6,234 nt of DNA from Patescibacteria group bacterium (GTDB lineage Bacteria; Patescibacteriota; Patescibacteriia; UBA1558; S5-K13), in NCBI GenBank assembly GCA_028703545.1, contig JAQVMR010000055.1:1-6234 (forward strand), given 5' to 3'. This document shows, one piece after another, positions 1 to 4,502 of the stretch; position 1 is the stretch's first letter, and each line of letters opens with the position of its first letter. The notes under the pieces were generated by a model. It had not been told where the DNA came from, did no database searches, and was given only the letters and a program-made list of their open reading frames with translations. The position numbers and the translations under genes are program-made.

Positions 1-2
1 AC

Positions 3-707
3 TTGATTTCAGGGGAACTGGGATTAAATGATTTGTTTGGAAGAAAATATGATTCTTTAGCTGGACAAGAAAAAGAAGCTGTTGATTCAGCGATAAATTT
101 TAGCGAGCAATATGGAAATTTGGCAACAATGTATGCTCAAGGAATGGCGAGAAGAACAACACCAGAAAGAGTTAGAAAGTTGTTGGAAGATGTTTACAAA
201 GACAAATTACAAGATGTAAGATTTGCTTTACTTTATGGATCAAGAAAAGAATTTTCTGATATTGATGTTTTTATGGTTGGAAATGGAGCTCCAAACGAAG
301 CTCATTCAGATTGGTTAGATGTTAAATATAAATCACATAAAGAATTTAAAAAAGGATTAGAAAATTTTGATGTAAGGATTTTGACTCCCTTGATGAATGG
401 AAAATTAATTTTTGGAGAGAGAGGTTATTTTGAAAAATCAAAACAACAAGTTTTATCACAACCAATCACAGAAGAAGCAATAAGACATAATTTAAAATGG
501 TCTTCTCGTATGCAAAGATTGAGGAATGAAAATTTAGAAAATGATTTTTTAAGAAATAAGTTTGAAGGTTATTCTCAAACTTATTTAGCTAATGCTTTAG
601 CATTAAGAGAAGATTTAAGATTATTTTCTAAGGAAGATTTACTATCCTATTCTCAGCAAGAGAAATTTATAGAATTGAAAGGAGGTACCGAAAAGAATGC
701 AACTTGA
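3..707 (+). CDS. Nucleotidyltransferase-fold protein, probably 5'-partial
   Basis: The reading frame is open to the window edge. The first possible initiator is a TTG at base 3, so the true start probably lies upstream and the visible 234 residues are a minimum. Residues about 74-91 carry a polymerase-beta-type nucleotidyltransferase signature: Leu-Tyr-Gly-Ser (G79, S80) followed by Ser-Asp-Ile-Asp (D86, D88), which would bind metal. A later Asp in WLDVKY (D106) is a candidate third carboxylate. The Gly-Ser to Asp spacing is shorter than in classic MNT-type enzymes. The C-terminal half (about 155-220) is predicted mostly helical and charged, with no signal peptide or membrane segment. Family members transfer nucleotides to small molecules, RNA or protein; the substrate here cannot be told. 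It overlaps the next gene by 11 bases and ends in TGA, so UGA is a stop codon in this organism. Confidence 0.75.
   Translation: MISGELGLNDLFGRKYDSLAGQEKEAVDSAINFSEQYGNLATMYAQGMARRTTPERVRKLLEDVYKDKLQDVRFALLYGSRKEFSDIDVFMVGNGAPNEAHSDWLDVKYKSHKEFKKGLENFDVRILTPLMNGKLIFGERGYFEKSKQQVLSQPITEEAIRHNLKWSSRMQRLRNENLENDFLRNKFEGYSQTYLANALALREDLRLFSKEDLLSYSQQEKFIELKGGTEKNAT
681..686 (+). promoter_or_regulatory. Shine-Dalgarno for the gene starting at 697
   Basis: GGAGGT, preceded by AAA, lies 10 bases before the ATG at 697 and inside the 3' end of the preceding gene. It is the best ribosome-binding site in the window. It decides the start of the second gene and shows that the organism's 16S rRNA 3' end has the usual anti-SD. 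Confidence 0.8.
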
Positions 708-1011
708 ACAAATGTTCGGATATCAACCAAGAGTAGCACAAGAAGAAAGACAACAGACTTATTTTGTTGTTGGAGATTTGGAAGGCTTAAGTGCTAGTGC
801 TTTGTATATGGCTGATAAGTACTATGATTTTAAAAATTCAGGTTTTCAACTTCATATACATGAGGATGGAGACAAGATAACTGGAGCAAAAATTAAGCCC
901 TATGGAATGGAAGATAAAAAATCAGAAGTTCCCTTATCTAATTACGAAGCATGTATGGCTGAGATGAGAGCAATTAATTTAGAAATTCCTTGCATAAAGA
1001 AAGGTTCATAA
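697..1011 (+). CDS. Small hypothetical protein, 104 aa
   Basis: I do not recognise this family. The start is supported by the GGAGGT at 681-686, and the gene overlaps the nucleotidyltransferase gene by 11 bases, so the two are co-transcribed and probably translationally coupled. The protein looks soluble and alpha/beta. Likely strands lie around residues 21-27 (TYFVVGD), 49-56 (GFQLHIHE) and 61-67, and likely helices around 32-43 and 81-93. A Gly-Asp-Leu-Glu-Gly turn at 26-30 and His53/His55 are noticeable, but no catalytic motif can be named. There are two cysteines (C86, C99) in no metal-site spacing. Co-expression with the nucleotidyltransferase suggests a partner, substrate or inhibitor role, which is inference only. 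Confidence 0.75.
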   Translation: MQLEQMFGYQPRVAQEERQQTYFVVGDLEGLSASALYMADKYYDFKNSGFQLHIHEDGDKITGAKIKPYGMEDKKSEVPLSNYEACMAEMRAINLEIPCIKKGS

Positions 1012-1012
1012 A

Positions 1013-1285
1013 ATGTCTAAAGATTTGGATCCAGAAAAACTAAAAAAAGAACTAATAAATTTGTATGGCTCTTTTGTGAGGGATCCAAAACATTTTAAGG
1101 AAAAAGATAAGGCTCGTGATTTATATTTAAGATATGATCACGCCGCTTTTTATCTATTAAAAGAACCTTTAAATAATGCAGTAGGATATCTTTTTAGTCT
1201 TTTTAGATATGGAGACAATGATCACTATGAAAGTAGAGATGAAATCGAAGAAAGAGCTAAAAAAATATATCAATCCCTAAAATAA
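1013..1285 (+). CDS. Small helical hypothetical protein, 90 aa
   Basis: This family is not recognised. The ATG follows the preceding stop codon by one base. A modest purine-rich GAAAGG (999-1004) sits 8 bases before it, so this is the third gene of the same operon. The protein is highly charged at both ends (Lys/Asp/Glu-rich residues 1-36 and 71-90). The centre (about 38-65) is more hydrophobic and aromatic and probably forms one or two helices; it is too polar to be a convincing membrane segment. It contains no cysteine. A small all-helical protein next to a nucleotidyltransferase recalls MNT/HEPN-type toxin-antitoxin pairs, but I do not find the HEPN R-x4-6-H motif, so I do not assign that family. 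A strong terminator follows 19 bases after the stop codon. Confidence 0.7.
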   Translation: MSKDLDPEKLKKELINLYGSFVRDPKHFKEKDKARDLYLRYDHAAFYLLKEPLNNAVGYLFSLFRYGDNDHYESRDEIEERAKKIYQSLK

Positions 1286-1304
1286 ACAAATTTTATTTTT
1301 TACA

Positions 1305-1336
1305 GGGCTCGAAAGAGCCCTTTTTTATTTTTATTA
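1305..1336 (+). terminator. Hairpin-plus-T-run terminator of the first operon
   Basis: GGGCTC (1305-1310) and GAGCCC (1315-1320) form a perfect 6-bp G+C-rich stem closed by a GAAA tetraloop. It is followed at once by TTTTTTATTTTTATT. It looks like a textbook intrinsic terminator. In an archaeon the T-run alone could terminate transcription and the hairpin would be accessory. Confidence 0.9.
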
Positions 1337-1386
1337 TTACAAAATCTTGAGCAACTAAATCGCGCGCGTCAAAGACAAAAACCCCC

Positions 1387-1403
1387 AAGAAAAGTGATTT
1401 TAA
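1387..1403 (+). repeat. Outer inverted repeat, left arm
   Basis: AAGAAAAGTGATTTTAA is the exact reverse complement of 4170-4186. The match stops outside these 17 bases, so it marks a sharp boundary, directly before the left structured repeat unit. Confidence 0.8.
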
Positions 1404-1648
1404 CTCTGCGAGATTTTTTGTTCCACTTAGTTCCACAAAAACCGTTTGCAACTATCTCTTGGTCTCCGCAAAGCTCCGACAGACATAACAAGGATTTAAA
1501 CTCCGCTACATTGCATTTCGCTACGCCTTCCGTTTCACTTCAGGGAAATTTTTTCTTTCAGAAGAAACTCACGAGGTCATTCCGACTTCGTCTCCATTCC
1601 ACTCGTGCTTTCAATAAATTGAAAGTCTCTAAATCCTGATGTTATGTC
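1403..1648 (+). repeat. Structured repeat unit, copy 1 (246 bp)
   Basis: This non-coding unit is related to 4000-4166 in the same orientation. Shared blocks in order are ACTCTG, a hairpin, TTGGTCTCCG (1459-1468), CTCCGAC (1474-1480) and the quasi-palindrome. The spacing from TTGGTCTCCG to GACATAACA is 23 bases in both copies. The leading hairpin pairs GAGAT (1410-1414) with ATCTC (1454-1458) and TTTTTGT (1415-1421) with ACAAAAA (1435-1441). Copy 2 has compensatory changes in both stems. The terminal palindrome pairs GACATAACA (1482-1490) with TGTTATGTC (1640-1648), then AGGATTTA (1491-1498) with TAAATCCT (1630-1637), leaving two bulged bases (1638-1639) on the 3' arm. Inside are further hairpins: 1552-1557/1562-1567, 1571-1575/1602-1606 and 1608-1615/1618-1625. 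It may act as RNA or as folded single-stranded DNA. Confidence 0.75.
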
Positions 1649-1651
1649 CAA

Positions 1652-1665
1652 TAATTTCAAAGGGC
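1652..1665 (+). repeat. Middle inverted repeat, left arm
   Basis: TAATTTCAAAGGGC is the reverse complement of 3987-4000 at 13 of 14 positions. It lies three bases after the left structured unit; its partner lies directly before the right unit. Confidence 0.65.
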
Positions 1666-1677
1666 TAAAAGTGGAAG

Positions 1678-1707
1678 GGGACAATTTACTAAACAAAAAG
1701 GGCTTTC
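1678..1707 (+). repeat. Inner inverted repeat, left arm
   Basis: GGGACAATTTACT and a terminal AAAGGGCTTTC block are reverse-complementary to 3913-3941. Thirteen and eleven bases match exactly, around a 5-6 base centre that differs. It sits just upstream of the promoter-like box of the defence gene, while its partner starts at the base after that gene's stop codon. The transcript's 3' end could therefore pair with its upstream region. Confidence 0.8.
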
Positions 1708-1732
1708 AAAAATATGGGTTCTCAATAGCAAA

Positions 1733-1746
1733 CTTTATTAAATATT
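1733..1746 (+). promoter_or_regulatory. TATA-like box, leaderless start of defence gene
   Basis: CTTTATTAAATATT is centred about 26 bases before the ATG at 1765. No Shine-Dalgarno lies between. This spacing places an archaeal transcription start at or very near the start codon. The assignment rests on spacing and composition only, in an AT-rich background. Confidence 0.45.
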
Positions 1747-1764
1747 ACTTATCTTTCTTTAAAT

Positions 1765-3912
1765 ATGGGACAAATTTCAATTTATCAATTAATTACAAAA
1801 ATCAAAGACGGAGAATATGTTTTACCTGACTTTCAAAGAGGTTTTGTATGGAATAGAACCAAAGTTAAAAAATTGATGTCTTCTTTATTCAAAAATTATC
1901 CTACTGGAACGTTACTTATTTGGAGTACAAAACAAAATGTTAAGCTTAGAGGAGATAAGGTATCAAATGAGGGTGTCTATACAAAATTAATTCTTGATGG
2001 ACAACAAAGATTAACAAGCATTTATAGATTACTTACTGGAAAAGAACCACCATTTTATGAAGGTAAAAAATTAGATTTTAACCTTTACTTTAATCTATCT
2101 GCTAAAAATGATGAGGACAGATTTAGTTATTGGCAACCAGTTAAAATGAAAGATTCTTTTGAATGGATAAATGTCACAGATTTTTTTAACAATTATTCAG
2201 ATGCTGGAGATTATATTGAGAAAATGCAAGAGTCAGAAAATTCTGGAATTGCAGATTTCTTTAAAGAAAATAGTACTAAATATCTAAAAGTATTAAACCA
2301 ATTAAATAAAATAAGAGAATACTCCTATTATCTAGATGAAGATAAACTTAAACCTGATATGGAAGTTTCTGAAGTTGTAAGAATTTTTAATCTTGTGAAT
2401 AAAGAGGGTAGAAAATTAAGTGAAGCAGATTTGGCAATGGCTCATATTTCTATGGTTTCTCCTACAATAAAAGATGAATTCAGAAAAGAGTTAGAATTAT
2501 TGAAGTCTAAAAATTTTGAGTTTGAATTTGATTTCTTGACTACTTGTTTGAATGGAATATTAACAGGCAGAGGGAAATTTGATTCAATATATAACAAATC
2601 AGATTCAGAAATTCTTGAAGCATGGAATAAAACTAAAAGAAGTGTTGAATATATAATTAATTTCTTAACTTCAAGGGCTTTTATAGATTCTTCAAATCAA
2701 TATGAATTAAGAACACAATATCTTTTAGTTCCACTAGTGGTTTATGTTTCTAAAAATAATTTTGAATTTAAAAATGAATCTGATTTAAAGAAAGGATTAT
2801 ACTGGTTATATAATGCAATGATTTGGGGAAGATACACTCGAAGAGGTGCTAGTTCTCCTTTAGAACAAGATGTAGTTAGTATATCAAAAACAAATGAAAT
2901 TGATTCATTAATTGATAATCTTAAAAGAGAAGTTAGAGATTTTAAAGTTAAACCATCTGATCTTGATGATACGCCTGTTAATAGTCCTTTTTTCAATCTG
3001 TCTTTTATTATCGCAAAAAGCAAAAATGCTATTGACTGGTTTAATGGAGTAAAATTGCATAGCAATCTTACTGGTAAAACATATGAATTAGAAAAACATC
3101 ACATATTCCCTAAAGATTTATTAAAAAAGAATAATCTTTTTGTTACAAGAGAACAAAAAGCAACAGCCAACAGTCTTCTAAATAGAGCTTTTTTAACTCA
3201 AAGAGCAAATCTTAAAGCATCTAATAATAAACCTGAAATTTATTTAAAACAGGTGCAAGATAAATACTCTGATGCTTTAGAACAACAATTTGTCCCTATA
3301 AAAGAAGATTATTGGAAAATTGATAATTTTACAGATTTTTTGCAATTAAGAGCCGAAATCATTTCAAAAGCAATGAATAAATTTCTAAGTGGTTTGATAA
3401 ATAAAAAAAAAGAGAAAATCAATGTATCCGAAATAATTCAAGAAGGAGAACATCAAAATTTAGAATTTAAATCAACTTTTTATTATGATATAAATCAAGA
3501 AAAACCAAATAAAGAAAGAAAATTTGACATTACAAAAACAATCGCTGGTTTTCTAAATGCAGATGGTGGCACTTTATTAGTAGGAGTTGAAGATGATGGT
3601 AATATATATGGCTTAGAAAAAGATTATAATTCCAGTTTTAAAAAAAATAAAGATAGTTTCTTAATGGAATTTAGAAATAATCTTGAAAGTTCATTCAAAG
3701 ACGTAATTGTAAGAAGACATATTGAATATTCCATGCAAAATCTAAATGGTGATGAAATATTATTAGTGGAAATTGAAAAAGCAAGAGAACCCATATTTTT
3801 GAAGAAAGATAATCAAAAAGTTTTATTTGTCAGAAAAGGAAATAAAACCGAACCAATAACTGATGCCGAAGAAATACATGAATATATTGAAGATAATTGG
3901 CAAGTGGAATAA
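1765..3912 (+). CDS. DUF262-DUF1524-AlbA_2 fusion, type IV restriction-like defence nuclease
   Basis: This is a 715-residue cytosolic protein. Residues 5-90 are a DUF262 (GmrS/ParB-like) domain with PDFQR (21-25) and the nucleotide-binding signature DGQQRLTS (78-85). Around 440-480 lies a DUF1524 HNH-type nuclease domain with HHIFP (445-449) and downstream Asn469 and Asn473. This order matches single-chain GmrSD, BrxU and SspE proteins, which cut modified phage DNA in an NTP-dependent way. Residues about 553-715 form an AlbA_2 (Schlafen-type) domain: E562-x4-E567 followed by F-K569, then NADGGTLLVGVEDDG (598-612). The two Glu and Asp610 or Asp611 line up in spacing with the acidic triad known from Schlafen nucleases. 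I infer a DNA-cleaving module joined to an RNA- or nucleic-acid-targeting effector. The ATG is right: a TAG lies in frame at 1726 with no earlier start, and DUF262 proteins begin about here. It is monocistronic and flanked by inverted repeats. Confidence 0.93.
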   Translation: MGQISIYQLITKIKDGEYVLPDFQRGFVWNRTKVKKLMSSLFKNYPTGTLLIWSTKQNVKLRGDKVSNEGVYTKLILDGQQRLTSIYRLLTGKEPPFYEGKKLDFNLYFNLSAKNDEDRFSYWQPVKMKDSFEWINVTDFFNNYSDAGDYIEKMQESENSGIADFFKENSTKYLKVLNQLNKIREYSYYLDEDKLKPDMEVSEVVRIFNLVNKEGRKLSEADLAMAHISMVSPTIKDEFRKELELLKSKNFEFEFDFLTTCLNGILTGRGKFDSIYNKSDSEILEAWNKTKRSVEYIINFLTSRAFIDSSNQYELRTQYLLVPLVVYVSKNNFEFKNESDLKKGLYWLYNAMIWGRYTRRGASSPLEQDVVSISKTNEIDSLIDNLKREVRDFKVKPSDLDDTPVNSPFFNLSFIIAKSKNAIDWFNGVKLHSNLTGKTYELEKHHIFPKDLLKKNNLFVTREQKATANSLLNRAFLTQRANLKASNNKPEIYLKQVQDKYSDALEQQFVPIKEDYWKIDNFTDFLQLRAEIISKAMNKFLSGLINKKKEKINVSEIIQEGEHQNLEFKSTFYYDINQEKPNKERKFDITKTIAGFLNADGGTLLVGVEDDGNIYGLEKDYNSSFKKNKDSFLMEFRNNLESSFKDVIVRRHIEYSMQNLNGDEILLVEIEKAREPIFLKKDNQKVLFVRKGNKTEPITDAEEIHEYIEDNWQVE

Positions 3913-3941
3913 GAAAGCCCTTTAAAAAAGTAAATTGTCCC
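3913..3941 (+). repeat. Inner inverted repeat, right arm
   Basis: This is the partner of 1678-1707. It starts at the base right after the TAA of the defence gene: GAAAGCCCTTT, a divergent A-run, then AGTAAATTGTCCC. Confidence 0.8.
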
Positions 3942-3986
3942 TCTATTCTTGTTCTTGATGTATCGCATTCGCTCAATTGATAGAAC

Positions 3987-4000
3987 GCCCTTTAAAATTA
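3987..4000 (+). repeat. Middle inverted repeat, right arm
   Basis: GCCCTTTAAAATTA is the partner of 1652-1665 with one mismatch, placed immediately before copy 2 of the structured unit. Confidence 0.65.
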
Positions 4001-4166
4001 CTCTGTGGGATTTTTTGCTTCGCAAAAATCGTTGCACTATCCCTTGGTCTCCGTTTCACTCCGACGGACATAACAAGGGATATACGGTTCGGGGCTCGGC
4101 TCGCCCCTCACCCAAATTTTGCTCCGTTTCACTCTGCAAAACTTCGTATATCCCCAATGTTATGTC
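4000..4166 (+). repeat. Structured repeat unit, copy 2 (167 bp), attC-like end
   Basis: This is the shorter copy of the unit at 1403-1648, in the same orientation. The leading hairpin pairs GGGAT (4007-4011) with ATCCC (4039-4043) and TTTTTGC (4012-4018) with GCAAAAA (4022-4028). Both stems differ from copy 1 by paired changes that keep the helix. TTGGTCTCCG is at 4044-4053. The terminal quasi-palindrome (4067-4166, 100 bp) pairs GACATAACA with TGTTATGTC and GGGATATACG (4077-4086) with CGTATATCCC (4145-4154). Between them, one base on the 5' arm faces three on the 3' arm. Inside are stems GGGGC/GCCCC (4091-4095/4103-4107) and TTTTGC/GCAAAA (4117-4122/4136-4141). CTCCGTTTCACTC occurs twice (4049-4061, 4122-4134). 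Its size and imperfect symmetry fit an integron attC, although the GTTATGT end departs from GTTRRRY at one position. Confidence 0.75.
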
Positions 4167-4169
4167 TAA

Positions 4170-4186
4170 TTAAAATCACTTTTCTT
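4170..4186 (+). repeat. Outer inverted repeat, right arm
   Basis: TTAAAATCACTTTTCTT is the exact reverse complement of 1387-1403, placed three bases after the right structured unit. Confidence 0.8.
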
Positions 4187-4187
4187 T

Positions 4188-4290
4188 CCCACCCAATAGG
4201 AGAAGTTGTTGCTTTGTCCTTCGGACAATTTGCTGAAAATCTTTGATTTTCAGAAATATTATTTAGGCACTTTATCTTTTCACAACAACA
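4188..4290 (+). other. Intergenic stretch with two small hairpins
   Basis: I see no gene between the cassette and the peptide cluster. Two perfect stem-loops stand in tandem: TTGTCC/GGACAA at 4214-4228 with a TTC loop, and CTGAAAATC/GATTTTCAG at 4233-4253 with a TTT loop. Neither is followed by a clear T-run. They could be remnants of the same hairpin-rich repeat family, an RNA-processing signal or a weak terminator. Confidence 0.4.
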
Positions 4291-4302
4291 AAACTTAAAA
4301 AG
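4291..4302 (+). promoter_or_regulatory. TATA-like box upstream of the peptide gene
   Basis: AAACTTAAAAAG is centred about 26 bases before the ATG at 4323, the same spacing as the box before 1765. No Shine-Dalgarno lies between it and the ATG. This fits an archaeal promoter giving a leaderless transcript for the whole peptide-maturase-peptidase cluster. Confidence 0.5.
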
Positions 4303-4322
4303 ATTGAATACTCCAAAAATCT

Positions 4323-4502
4323 ATGGTAGAAACACTTTTAGACAAAGTGAGTGGAATCCAGTTAAGAGGTGAGTCTATTCGGGACTCAGACTTTAGCGCA
4401 TATCAAGCTAAAGTAGAAGCTTATGCCTCTGACTGTTGCTACGGTGCCGATTGTGGAGATTGCGACTGTGGCGGTTATTGCATAGATTCTGAATGTGATT
4501 AA
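4323..4502 (+). CDS. Cys-rich RiPP precursor peptide, 59 aa
   Basis: This short ORF encodes 59 residues and ends at a TAA directly abutting the radical SAM ATG. Residues 1-35 look like a leader: polar with mixed charge (K8, R15, R20, K30), no cysteine and no hydrophobic signal sequence. Residues 36-59 form the candidate core: seven Cys, six Asp, one Glu, four Gly and no Lys or Arg. The cysteine pattern is C-C-x4-C-x2-C-x-C-x3-C-x4-C (C38, C39, C44, C47, C49, C53, C58). Three Asp-Cys dipeptides fall close together, at residues 43-49. C39/D43, C44/D48 and C53/E57 have the Cys-x3-Asp/Glu spacing known from ranthipeptides such as freyrasin. The promoter-like box at 4291-4302 and the tight coupling to the maturase argue that it is translated. 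A metal-binding mini-protein is the main alternative. The modification and mature product are inference. Confidence 0.8.
   Translation: MVETLLDKVSGIQLRGESIRDSDFSAYQAKVEAYASDCCYGADCGDCDCGGYCIDSECD

Larger units (their letters stand above)
1387..4186. mobile_element. Candidate defence cassette bounded by inverted repeats
   Basis: The large restriction-type gene at 1765-3912 sits inside a symmetrical frame. Reading inward from both sides there is a perfect 17-bp inverted repeat (1387-1403/4170-4186), a structured repeat unit (1403-1648 and 4000-4166), a 14-bp inverted repeat with one mismatch (1652-1665/3987-4000) and a 30-bp inverted repeat with a variable centre (1678-1707/3913-3941). The structured units are in direct orientation although all other flanks are inverted. 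No transposase or integrase is present, so any movement would be driven in trans. No target-site duplication is obvious. Calling it mobile is inference from the architecture and the defence cargo; the repeats themselves are seen directly. Confidence 0.5.

Noticed and set aside
3..5. TTG as the true start of the first gene
   Set aside because: The frame runs to the window edge without a stop and no SD context is visible, so a start upstream of the window is more likely.
1013..1285. HEPN-type toxin partner of the nucleotidyltransferase
   Set aside because: The protein is small and helical, but the R-x4-6-H catalytic motif of HEPN ribonucleases is not found.
1394..1829. Two open frames in the left intergenic region (1394-1639, 1644-1829)
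   Set aside because: They lie over the hairpins and inverted repeats, have no recognisable protein features, and the second runs out of frame into the defence gene.
2742..4037. Minus-strand open frames at 2742-3065 and 3813-4037
   Set aside because: They are antisense shadows of the DUF262-DUF1524-AlbA_2 gene without start signals or recognisable domains.
1403..4166. CRISPR array or tRNA genes in the repeat-rich intergenic regions
   Set aside because: There are only two diverged units far apart, with no regular spacers, no cloverleaf with a TTC-containing T-arm, and no Cas gene.
3949..4246. Overlapping open frames in the right intergenic region
   Set aside because: They cover the structured repeat unit in several frames, the translations are low-quality and unlike real proteins, and the base-pairing explains the sequence better.
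4323..4502. Metallothionein or ferredoxin-like metal carrier
   Set aside because: The leader-like Cys-free half and the abutting SPASM maturase fit a precursor peptide better. Metal binding by the mature product is not excluded.
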